Assembly: GCA_030144725.1 (NCBI GenBank)
Contig: JASKMD010000006.1
Span: 7,571,024 to 7,635,023, forward strand
Length of the DNA: 64,000 nt
DNA from: Haematococcus lacustris
Taxonomy: Eukaryota; Chlorophyta; Chlorophyceae; Chlamydomonadales; Haematococcaceae
Reading direction: 5' to 3'
The notes under the pieces were generated by a model that searched no databases, had not been told where the DNA came from, and saw only the letters and a program-made list of their open reading frames with translations. How positions within the stretch are numbered: position 1 is the stretch's first letter; every line of letters starts with the position of its first letter. Below, piece by piece: positions 32,515 through 43,086 of this stretch. The translations under genes were made by a program, and so were the position numbers.

Positions 32515-32616
32515 TTGCGCGGTCGTGCAAGGCATCGCGATTCACTCACCAGACATAGCGATGGCGATCGCCGAAAGCAGCGCGCTGGCGCATAGCAAGC
32601 GCGCAGTTCGGGGCAT
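32153..32616 (-). CDS. Small secreted Cys-rich protein, copy B (3' end unresolved)
   Basis: Exons (-): 32616-32550, 32469-32435, 32275-32153, with the same lengths for exons 2 and 3 and the same phases as copy A. Exon 1 gives a signal peptide, MPRTARLLCASALLSAIAIA, closely similar to exon 1 of the gene at 46,388. Exon 3 keeps the Cys pattern of copy A (SPCCGQNVCAFSKACLSNP, RCGTICLAPA). Substitutions in exon 3 preserve the frame and all Cys, suggesting both copies are or were under selection. Function unknown. Confidence 0.6.
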
Positions 32617-34865
32617 CGTGGCTCGTAGTCAAGCCTGGGGTGCAGAGCTTTAAAACCTTCGTCGGGGGACCACGGTGTATGGCTGGAACGGAGCGGAGAT
32701 TGGCTCAAACGCGTTTCAACTGTGATGCAACTTCGGAGGGGCTGATGAGTGATGCGCAGAGCAGCTTCAGAGCTGTTAGGGCTTCAAAGGGATGGGGTTG
32801 TGCGCGTCTCGCAGACCATGACACGCTGCATCGGTATAATCCTGCCCAATGCTACGCTGACTGCATGCCTTTTGAGCTTAGCAACCTGCTCGGCGAAGTG
32901 CCGGCCAGCGCCGGCGACGACACCTTGACAGCTGCGCGCTTAATTGCGAGTCGGGCACTGGGCGCAGGCAGGGGCCGGATATCCCAAATGCCAGGCTAGG
33001 CTGGATTATTAAATTGAGTTGAATCGGACAGCCAGTTGGAGGCTGGTTGAGCGGGTGTGTCTGCGCTCGCTGTTAGCCTTTCAAGCATCAAGCTGTTAGT
33101 TTTGATGAGGGGGCTGCCACTCAGGCGACCCCAACTAACAAAAATGGACAGGAAATGATAGGAAACCGACCCCTGGTAATCAAAACGACGCCGCGTCTCA
33201 GCCACGTGGTTTCTATTTATGTTTCGCACATCCCTGGATAGAGGACTCTGTCAGCTATGCGGTGCAGCTTGTAACATTTAATATTGTGCACTGTGTTGAG
33301 TGCTAAGGCGGCTCAAATCTTGACATTCAAATTCATGCCAGTTTTGCTCATGCGGGCCTCGCCGCGACCTGAAATGTGATTGTACTTCTGGCTCGATAAC
33401 AGGCGCAGCTCTATCCCTGATGCCGCTACTCACCACTAGAACAATCGATAGTGAGCAGCTGAGGTGTGTCCGCGATCGCTTGCGCCGGCATGGCCTCACT
33501 CGCAAGAGTTAACGCGCCGCTTGCCAGTAGATGCGCAATAATTCGCAGCTGCCAGTGTGATGAACGCTATCGAAAATGGTTCAGTATTGAGCGAGTACTG
33601 GCATGAAGATTACCAACCCCATGTTGGGACATCCTGACTGCCACGCCATCACCTTCACACAACCGTATTTTCACACAACCGTGGATTTTTCTGATCCGGC
33701 TCAAATGGAGGCCCTAGTGAGGGACAAGGGGGCTGAGCGGGTGTGTCTTAGTGTGTCTTAGCGTGTCCCTTGCAAATTCAACCGCAGGCAGTGGGTGGAC
33801 AATGCCCTACTTTATCACTTGGATTAGCGTGTCCCTTGCGAATTCAACCGGCTGGATTAGCGCCTTCAACGCTTGACGCTGCGCTGAACCCAAGTGTAGG
33901 GATTCAGGATCAAGAAAAAGTTAACCAGCACTGAATCTTGTTTATGGGCTGACCACTACGAGTCTTGCAAGGCACTCCATCTCGCCAAGCAAGGGTCAAG
34001 ACTCTTGACTCAAGAGGTCATGGCAAAGTAGGTTCACATCATGCCCGACCTGGTCATCTGTACTCTCACCCGCTGCCTGCTCACCAGCCAGCCCTCATCC
34101 CCTCGCACTCACCCCTCCAAGGAGGAGCGGCATCAGGGTCCAGGGTTGCGGTACCAGGCCGAAATGACCATCCATGCTGAATGAGTTATGTCATGTTTGG
34201 TCATCAGTACAGCCACACACCTGGCGTCCTGCCCCAGGTTGACTCCTGCTGTCATTTCGCCAGCTCATGCTCAGACTACACGAGTCCTCTGACAACGTCT
34301 TGGCCCAGCAGCGGCTCAGCTCCAATGTGTGATCTCGTGCAGCTGAACAGCCCAGCCCCAGCAGAGCCCTTGCCCACGGCAGCTTCACAAGCAGACCAGG
34401 AGAGGGGTAAGAGGTGGCTCAGGGATAAGACACATACACAAGCAGCAACACCATACGTTGAGCAGGGGCGTGTACTCCACGACTGCCATCCTGCATCCTC
34501 TACCTACCATCATGGCACGCGTGTGACTGTTAGTGCTCACAATGTGGTCCAACCACATGGCTGGCTTGGTCGGCTATGAATAACGCTACATGTTGTGGTA
34601 CCCTCTGCCCACTCCCTACATCCGCCCATACGCACCCCCGAGCATGGCACCGCGTCCATGCTCTGCTGACCCACACTGCACGTTTGCAGTGGCAGGCAGC
34701 GGCACAAGCCCCTGAGCATGGCAAGCAGCAGTTCCTGACTGCCTCAGGCCTGCTACAGACACTCTGACACACTACGGACCTGCTACAGACAAGTACAGAC
34801 ACAACTACCAGTCAGCACGCCCCAGTAAACACAACAGCCTTGGAGGAGCGCTCCAGGGCCAAGGC
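32617..34865. other. Repeat-rich intergenic region
   Basis: No gene recognised. It contains the 32,882-32,970 repeat (partner 6,848-6,930) and the motif AGCTGTTAGTTTTGATGAGG near 33,088-33,110, related to the element end at 41,955-42,044. It also contains the third dispersed-repeat copy at 33,371-33,630. 33,696-33,738 is related to 44,917-44,963, and the intron-type repeat recurs at 34,062-34,112. 34,113-34,865 shows nothing further. Confidence 0.55.
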
Positions 34866-37800
34866 TCACTGCTTGTACCCATTGCGCGGGAGCTGCTCGA
34901 CTGCCGCGTCATAATGCCCAACAAACGCCTGCTCAAACAGGCTGGTGGTGGCCATGGGTTGGGACGCTGCTGGGCTACGTGGCCCTGTTGACATGCGAAC
35001 CAGGGCAGCGCCCTGCCCCTGGCCCCGGACTGCCCCCTGCTCCACCCCCTGACCTCCCGCCCCACCAGGTACCACCAAGTTGCTCTTCACCAGCCGCTCC
35101 TCCTCGTGTACTTCTTTCATGGCTGCAATCAGGTCGTGGATGGACGGCTGCTTGCCAGACATTGTGAATTCAGAGGGAGGTGTGTGGGCGCCTGAGCGGT
35201 TCCCTGACCGCCCTCCTCCCCCCGCCCCTCCCCCACCATTGGCAAGGGAGGGGGCCGGGGAGGAATGGGTGGCAGCCAGGTGCGGGGTGGAGGCACTGAG
35301 CTGAGTGCTGAGCTTGCCCAGCGCCTGGCCAGCCAGCTTGGCGATGCCCGCCACCACCTCATTAGACATGCGGCGGGCAGAGGAGGTGTGTTGCAGCGCC
35401 GGCTTGGTGGAGGTAGGGGAGGCAGGCACGGCTGAGGGTTGGGCACATGGGAGCTGTGCTTGTGGGCTGCAGCCCAGTGCCACCTGGCTTCTGCTGTCGC
35501 GGCCTGCCTCGGTGCTGGTGCCATTGCTGGTGGCGGTCTGGAGTGGGGGTTGAGGCAGGGGCTGCTTGCGGGGTGAGAGGGCGCTAGTGACTGGGCCAGG
35601 GCCAGGGCCCAGGTCCAGGCCAGGGCTGGGGGAAGGCGAGCGCTCAGGGGTGCTCACTGACTGGGCTTGCTGTTGCAATGCTGCTGCCCTGAAGGGGGGA
35701 AGGCAGAGGACAGCGACAGTGGGTGTGCTGCAAGAGGCAGGGGCTGGAGGTCTGGAGGCAACAGCAGAAACAGCCACTGTACAGCGACAGTTGGGTCATC
35801 GGTATGCTTTCGCCCTTGACTCACTGTAGCGCCACCCTATCCTGTCTGCCTGTGTGTCTGCTTGCTTGTTCACCCATAGCCGACTAACCACCTGAGGTAC
35901 CCCAGCTCATGCCGCCCTGACCCGCCTTGGCCTGTGACAGCGCTGTAGCCTGTCAGCTTGCCTTTGCCTGCTTGTTTTCCTCAACCTGCCCCCTTCCTCC
36001 AGCCCGCAGACCTGCTACGCCGCCACTATTCGGGCCCCGCCTGCCTGCATACCTTTCCAACTCCAGCTTGATCTTGGCAGCGATGAGCTTGGCCTCCACT
36101 GCTGACAGGGACAGGTCCTCCATCATCTCGCTGGCGATGCACTCTGGAGTGTCCTCAGACACATCAAACGCAAACTCAATGTTCTTGGCGTTGCCTGCAC
36201 AGGCACCAGTGCGCCGCATTGAACACACTTGAGCCCTGGACCACCTGGTTCAATCTGCACCCCGGCAACCATCCCCTTGTGCATATCCTGGTGCGGCTTT
36301 GACAGCGGTGGGACAGCAGGAGGGTGGACAAGCAGCCTATCAACTGATGGCTTCGGCGGTGTAAAACAACCCAAACAGCAACAAGTAAGGCAGATAGTGC
36401 AGCTCCAGCAGCTTGAAGTGCAGCTCTGGCAGCATACAGGGCGGGTGCAGGCCAACCCACTGCCTGGTACAGGATGGCACAGCGATGCTGTGTGTGTGAG
36501 GAGGACCTTGCTTGCACATAGTGCAAGCGCACATCACAGCACCACATGTGCCCTGACGCATCACCCCGGCTGCACCCAAGACTGCAAGCCTGGCCCCACC
36601 ATTGGCTTCGTCTAGTCCTGCCGCTGACCACGGCCTGACCACCTCACCCACCATCCTCTTCTAACAGCTTGAGCTGGAAGCTGTACTTGCTCTCCTCCAT
36701 GCGCTTGCATTGCACCGCAAACTCACGCGAGCCATGCACCCCATGGTGGCCCTGCCCTGCCTCATGGCCCGCCTGCTGGTGCTGGCAGTGGTGGTGCGCA
36801 TGATGCTGATAGTGCTGCTGTGGCTGCCCCTCCCCCTGCTCCTGACCCTGCCAGGTTTGCGGCAACTGGGTAGACCGACAAGACAGGGGAGGCTGGTTCT
36901 GCAGGCCCACCTCCGACTGGCTGAGCTGGCTGCTGGCTGCAGGGCTAGGGGTGGTCAGGCTAGGCGACACCCTGCCAGACACTGGACCAGCAGCTGCCCC
37001 AGGGCCTTGGTGCGCTGCACTGTCTAAATGGCTGCACCCCTCCTGTGACTGCCAGCCCAGGGGGGACACGGATGGCTCCAAGGGGGGTGGGGGAGGCGTG
37101 CTGCTGCGGCTGGGTGCGCCCTGCAGGTACTGTGTGCTGCCCAGCTGCAGGGGGGCCAAGCCTGGGGGAGGCAGGCCCTGCCGGGGTACTGCCACCCGGT
37201 CTTGGGACTGTCTCCGGGCGCCTGCATGCTCTGGTATGGCATGGCTGGCTGTGGATGCAGCGTTGCCATTGGCAGGACCAGCTGGCCCACCACGAGCTTC
37301 ATGCTGCTCATCCTCTGAGGGCGCGCAGGAGGCTTCACTGCCTGGTGCAGGGGGGCTGAACCGGGTGGCGATGCTGCCCTGCGTCATGCTGTTGGCTGCA
37401 CAGCTCCCATCCTCATCAGTGTACCGCTCCACGATGCCGCGGTCCACACCAGGGCAGGACAGCTTGCCGGTTCGGATGCTGTCAAAGTAGCTGCTCTTCA
37501 GCAGCTGACGTGCTTCTGGCCGCTTGTCCGGGTCGTGGTTAATGCACAGCACAATGAAGTCCCGCAGCTCCACATGCTCCACTGTCAGGATGCCAGCTGG
37601 GTGCACGCCCTGTGGGGACAGGAGCATGTCCCAGTCCTGTGATGCATGGCCTTGCTTCATGCCTGGTGAGGATGGTGACGACAGTGACGTGGTAATAGTG
37701 ATGCTCATGATAGTGGAGTCGATGATATTGACACTGATGGCGATGATGATAGTAATGTGCTAGGGACGATGATGCTAATGGTAGTAATGAAAATGGCTGC

Positions 37801-39455
37801 ATAGTACCCTTAGGAAGGACAGCAGAGAGGATGGCAGGAAGGATGCGGTCAGCAGCAGTGCAGGCTCGTTTGTTGCGCACCGATGTGACTTTCTTGTAGA
37901 TCTGTGCGGCATTTCGGCACTCGGCATAGGGGTACTCCATGGTCGCCAGCTCCAGGAGGCACATGCCAAAGCTGTACACATCCACCTGCAACGCCCAGCC
38001 TAAAGCAGTGTAAGATTCAGGCTGTGGGCTGCAGGGGCTGTGGGCAATGTGGGCTGCGGGCCACGTGGGCATTGTGGGCTGCGGGGCGCCCTGAAAGCCA
38101 GGGCTGGGCTGAAGCTGTGCTGCGGTGGTCAGCCTGGGCGCTACAAGTGGCCAGCCTTAGCGCTGCAAGCTGTCAGCACCTTCTCCGTGTATTTCTCCTC
38201 ATACAGCTCCGGAGCCATGAACTCTGGGGTACCTGCGCCCATGGCAACATGGATGCACGCGGCTGCAACACATGGGATGCACTCAAATTGCTCAGCAGGC
38301 ATGGCAGAATTACTTGGTGTAAGCATGCTTTGAGCAATAGGTGGGCAATGTAAAGAGCAGTAGACAACATATGCATGTGGGTAATGTGGACAATACAGAC
38401 AAGTGAGCAAACAAAGACACGGCCATGTAAACATTGAACTATGCAATCCTGCATGCCAGGCTCCTTGCATTACTGACCCAGCACACTCTGCGGGGTAGTC
38501 AACCCTCGCCATAATGTTGCCAGGCCCAGGTCCCCGATCTTGATGACCCCAGAGGCTCCGTTAACAAAAATGTTGTCACACTTCAAATCTGAGTGTAGGT
38601 GCATGGGTCTGCATGGGTCTGCATGACTTAAAAAACTACACGCTGGACGCGATGCATTAATATCTGTCACTGTCGAAAGTGAAACATGCGAGGAGAAGCC
38701 AGCACATACCTCTATGAATGATGGGAGGGTCATGGGCATGGAGATACACCAGACCTTGGAGGATCTGCCATGCCCAGCGCTTAAGCACTTGCTCATCAGT
38801 GTGCTTGTGCTTTTTGCGATATCTGCAATAGCAGCACATGGCTTTCACGCACAACTCTTCGTTTGGCAACACCTGGTTTGCTGTTTCTCTGATGCCGCCC
38901 CCCCAGGCTGCACAGGGGTGGCAGTCCATGGTGCCTCATCACTTACTGCCGCAGAGTGCCACTGGTGAATAGCTCAGTGATGAAGTTGACTGTCAAATTC
39001 TTCTGATCCAACCAAGAGTCAAAGAAGCTCATGATATTTTTATGCTTCAGCTGCTTTAGCACACGAATCTCCGCAAACAGCCTTTCACGCTCTGACGGTG
39101 AGGAGACCAAGTCATTGACCTTGACCTGGTTCCAGGCTACCTCAATGCCATCAGACTCATCAAAAGCCTGTGAGAGTTTGCACAAGCAGGGCCTTGGGCA
39201 TGGCAAGCCCAGGTGCTGCGGCCGTGGATACTTGGCATGCTGCGCCGCTGTGCGCGCTGGCTTGCCTTGTACACCGTTTTGAAAGCGCCTCGGCCTAGCA
39301 CCATATCATACTGCAAGCAGTACGCAAGGAGCTGGTCAATAAGCTGATTAGGCGCCGGGCTCAAGAACCTCCTGGCGCACCCGTGAATAGCGGCCAGACG
39401 GGTCTTGCTCAACAGCCACCATCTGGGGCTCCGGTTCGTCCTCGTCCTCGTTCAT
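34866..39455 (-). CDS. WNK: WNK (with-no-lysine) serine/threonine protein kinase
   Basis: Ten exons (-): 39455-39381, 39310-39266, 39167-38947, 38822-38710, 38588-38478, 38232-38180, 37985-37881, 37609-36652, 36194-36053, 35688-34866, in phase, 881 aa. The Gly loop is [11 protein letters not shown], with the WNK-type Lys36 in strand 2. The usual strand-3 Lys is Asn53 (EVAWNQV), the hallmark of WNKs. Also present: IIHRDLKCDN (Asp152), [10 protein letters not shown] (Asp171) and GTPEFMAPE. The kinase domain ends near [12 protein letters not shown]. After a long Pro/Gln/His-rich region comes a WNK autoinhibitory (PF2-like) segment, [20 protein letters not shown], about residue 565, then an Ala/Leu-rich helix and a low-complexity tail. 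WNKs sense osmotic and ionic conditions or, in plants, act in flowering and clock signalling. Intron 2 is GC-AG (AAG|GCAAG). The ATG follows TTTTCAGCC, so an additional 5' exon is possible. Confidence 0.93.
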
Positions 39456-41153
39456 GGCTGAAAACAGGATGCTCTGGAGGAAGGTGGGCTGCCCCCACAG
39501 CACTCAAGAACGCAGACCGCAAGCTAGCAGCGGTTAACGCGATATGCACAAGGGCAGGCAAGGCGTGTACTGGATGCTGGCAGTAAGCGCATAGAGCTAG
39601 GTTGGGATTGCGGTCAAGGGGACCAGAGCGGGGGACGGCGTGCCCCACCCCGCCATGCACCTGGTTAGTTGATTTTGTTTACTCTACATGTGTTGATGAG
39701 GCCTGGAGGAAGATCAAAGAATGGCCAATGGTGTTTATGACTGGACCTGTGCTGTGGAGTAGCTGTAGACGCCGAGCCCCAATTTCTGTGTCCTTGTCGC
39801 ATCAGCCAAACATGCCGCCCTTGAGATGCTAAGGCTTTACGGCTGTGCCTAACATATGCAAGAGTGGCATCCCTCCCTCTGCATCAAATGCGGCAGTGAG
39901 TCCGCCGGACAAAACCAAGGTGAGCCGGTGTCTCGAGCCCCTGGCTACCCCTCCCATTGAACCACCAACCCTCCTAACGATAAGGGACAACGGCTTTTCC
40001 GGACTCATTTCTGCACGGATAGACACGAGGATTGAAGCGTTAGAAGTCAGCCGCGCTGAGCCACACGCTGAGCTGGTCTGGCATGTTGCCGGGTATCCGA
40101 CCCTACCGAGCCTGCGGACTTGATGTACGTTGTCCCAGTAACAATGAGTACCTGTTTAACGCGATGGATAGTGCGCGATGTGCGAGGAGCCCGACCTCAT
40201 GTCCAACATAATAACCCACATGCGCTGGCTCTGGGGCGGCGGAACTAGGCTCTGGGGCTCTGGAACTAGGAGGAGACCACAGTAGGAGCACAGCAGTGGC
40301 AACTGCATCATTCACTTGCTAATTAAGCTCCATTAGGTGGGCTAACCCCTCCTCCATGCTGCGCACTCTGCTGATGCCAGTATGACCACCATCAAACTCG
40401 ATCAAACTCTCCAGCCTTGCGTCACTGGCCAGGGAACTCACTGTGAACCCCCTGCCAAAGTCTCAACTCTTGCTGAGATTTGCCCATATGTGTTTTAGAA
40501 GCTGGCGTGTGCACATGTCTTCAGCATGCCGACACCCAAATACCACCCCTACAAACGGGAGGGGGGCCAGGCTGCCCGCTGTGCGTGTTGTGTGAGGTCT
40601 ACGCCAGCTGCCAGCACTGGCTGGGTGGAGATCCATGCGGAGGGGAAGGCTGTGTAAGATGATGTTGAGAAAACTGGGCTCCATGCGCAAAGTGTACCGC
40701 AGCGGCGAACTCTGCATCCTGCGTTGTGGGTGTTGTAAAGCAGCACTTAAAAGCCCCTTTGCGCAGAACGTAACCGTTCGCGTGCCTGGCAGACTGCCGG
40801 TCACCGTGGGTGCCAGCAGCTCGGGCGCGCAGGCGCAAGCGCGGCGCAGAGATAAGGCATTCCGCGTTAAAATGACATCTCAACTCTCACCAGGCACGCC
40901 GCAAAGTCAAATGTCCCTTACGTAGTGGTTCAATGGGAGGGGTAGCCCCCTGTGCAGGATGTCTGCCGTGTCCATGTACCGGAGTTTGGTGTGCGCCAAC
41001 AACCCACAGTGCGGCCAAGGGACCTGGGCGGGGGACGGTGTGCCCACCCCCATGGCTGTGTAATGCCATGCATATTCCTTGCCGTGAGGAGTATGTTGGA
41101 GGTTGATATTAAGCACGAGCTTGTAGTGATAGCTGTCACTCAGCTTCCTTGTC
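39456..41153. other. Intergenic; dispersed repeat motifs only
   Basis: No gene recognised. 39,615-39,655 and 41,016-41,058 share GGGACC...GCGGGGGACGGYGTGCCC(A)CCCC(C)ATG, a dispersed motif. WNK 5' UTR and promoter should lie in the left part. Confidence 0.45.
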
Positions 41154-41998
41154 TTGTATAGGTACACTGTCTACGCCTATGTTGGTCTATGTGTATGTTC
41201 GCTCGCTACAGTCTGGTACTGGTCACTAAGAGTGTTACTTGCTGGTTCAGTTGGCAGGACTGGCAGGACTGGCAGCCGATGGACTGAAAGCGTGAATGAT
41301 GCCGCCGAAAAGCTGATGCCGGCTGATGCCAGGCCTGACAGGCTTGTGATCGTGGACGAGTTCCGCACCAGCCGTGTCAGCTCCTCTGTGCATGCCCGCC
41401 AGCCATGTGAGCTGCACCTGCCGCCCAACCAGCCTAGGCCCGCGGACTGGGTACCCCCAGCAGGCCAGGTCAACCATCGGCTGTCGCGCCCAGCCTGGAG
41501 CCTGCGGCATGCTGAGTGTGTGCGGGGCCTGAAGTGGTGCCATGAGGTGCCGCCCAACCCCCCTCCCCCTCCCCCAGCCCCCCTTGCCCAGGACCCCCCT
41601 GCCCCTGCCCAGCCCCCTCCCCTTGGCCAGGACCCTCCTCCTGCCCCTGCCCAGGACCCCCCTCCCCTTCCCCCAGCCCAGGACCCCCCTCCCCCAGTCC
41701 TCCTTGCCCAGGCCCAGCCCCCTCCCGCAGCCCAGCCCCCTCCCCCTGCCCAGCCCCCACCTGGCCCGGTACAGCGACCCCAGGCCCCCCCATGGGGCAG
41801 GTGGCTGGACTGGGACACCAACCCGTGCCTGAACTTCCAGCGCATTGGGGAGAGCAAGCAGCGCCCCCTGGAGCTGTGCAGCTGGACTGACCTGGAGGCC
41901 CTGCCCCTTATTGGCAAGGAGTACCATCAGCGCTACAAGCTGGTCAATGACCGGTTAGCCTTTCAAGCATTAAGCTGTTTTGATGAGGTGTTTTAAGC
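41154..41998 (+). pseudogene. Fanzor/TnpB-like RNA-guided-nuclease family fragment (C-terminal half)
   Basis: The plus frame stays open to the TAA at 41,996-41,998. It contains VIVDEFRTSRVSSSVHARQP, matching the RuvC-II DE(F/Y/H)RTS motif of the eukaryotic TnpB homologues (Fanzor), then RGLKWCHEV. A long Pro-rich linker (41,560-41,800) leads to GRWLDWDTNPCLNFQRIGES, a RuvC-III-like D-x-D-x-N motif, and PLELCSWTDLEALP. The usual Cys pairs of the zinc ribbon after RTS are not preserved (RTSRVSSSV). No RuvC-I half is present upstream, so it is 5'-truncated. It ends in a sequence (41,999-42,044) repeated elsewhere in the window, consistent with an element end. Confidence 0.55.
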
Positions 41999-42044
41999 AG
42001 TTTTGATGAGGTGCCCAGTGATCTAGCGGGGATGTGCCATCGAT
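41999..42044 (+). repeat. Dispersed element end
   Basis: The landmark AGTTTTGATGAGGTGCCCAG followed by a GGGGATGTGCCAT-like stretch also occurs at 2,815-2,860 (opposite strand). A partial form occurs near 33,088-33,110. It directly follows the Fanzor-like fragment and may mark the 3' boundary of that element. Confidence 0.55.
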
Positions 42045-43086
42045 GTGGAGTTTGCAGTCGTCAAGGATGCGACCGAGGATGCTACAACTTGTTTGTAGTA
42101 GCTGAGTGAGATTACCCACAGTCCAACATGTTGTTCCTTGTTGAATGAGTTTTGTTGGCCTGGAGGTGTAGTAGTTGTTACACTAAGGAGGCAGGGCTTG
42201 GGTGGATACAAGCCAACCCCCAAAAGTAAAAGACTGAGTAAAGAACTGTGTTAGGGGTTAGAAGTGAGAGGTGTTAGAGGGGGGAAACCCGTGAGGTGTC
42301 CTGGAGGGGTGTGTGAACCCATGTGGGAGGAGGACCTCAACTTATGCTGGGCCAACCAGCGGTCCAGGCTGCATGGCGCAGTTCTGCAGCCGGAGGAGCC
42401 GGACCGGTTGATGCGGCATTCTGGGAGCTGACGCGGCAGCAGCAGTCAGAGCAGAGACGGCAGAGCGAGCTAAGGCTGCACCTGATGTGGCCCTGCCAGC
42501 CTGCCTGCAGCCATGAACATGATAAAGAGGTGGGCTGGGGGAAGGGGAAACCTTGATGACCCTAAGCGGCGGCACCGGGGCACACGGTTTTGGTGTGCAC
42601 CGCCAACTTCTGCGGGGGACGTACCTGCGGCTGCTGCATCAAACCAGAGGTGGGTGCTTGCCTTAGGCAGCTGTCAACCCATCCACCTCCTTTGTCAAGG
42701 GCGTGTTGGGTAGGTAGTGCTTAGAAGGTGGGTGCCCGGAAGGACTTGGCACTGCCTGGCTGCAGCGCTTGACCCAGAGTCACTACATGTTGCAGTCATG
42801 AGCCCAGCAGCCCATGAGGGCCGTTGCTAGGCCCCTGGCCTGCATACCCCTCAGCAGCAGCAGCTTCTTGCCCCTTGGCAGCCCCTTGGCAGCAGCAAGC
42901 TCAGCTTCTTCCTCGTCTTGGGCCTTGGCTGGCTGTCCAGCTTTGTCACATGTCGTATGGCTTTGTCACATGCGTGCATGGGGAAGCTGGGCATGCTGGT
43001 TGAAGGGGCTGGTGGGGTAGGGCGCAGTATGTGAAGCTGCAGGCTGGGCTGCTGTCCAGCCACTCATGTGTTGGGACTCCCCCGCA
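42045..43086. other. Inter-element spacer with a small Fanzor-like remnant
   Basis: 42,321-42,380 (+) encodes MWEEDLNLCWANQRSRLHGA. It resembles the segment WEVYLDPKWARQRLRLYGAQ of the 43-kb copy (43,711-43,770) and is broken by a stop soon after, so it is probably a remnant of another copy. Nothing else recognised. Confidence 0.4.

Noticed and set aside
36229..37027. Plus-strand open frames opposite WNK
   Set aside because: Antisense shadows of the low-complexity WNK exon 8; no splice or family support.
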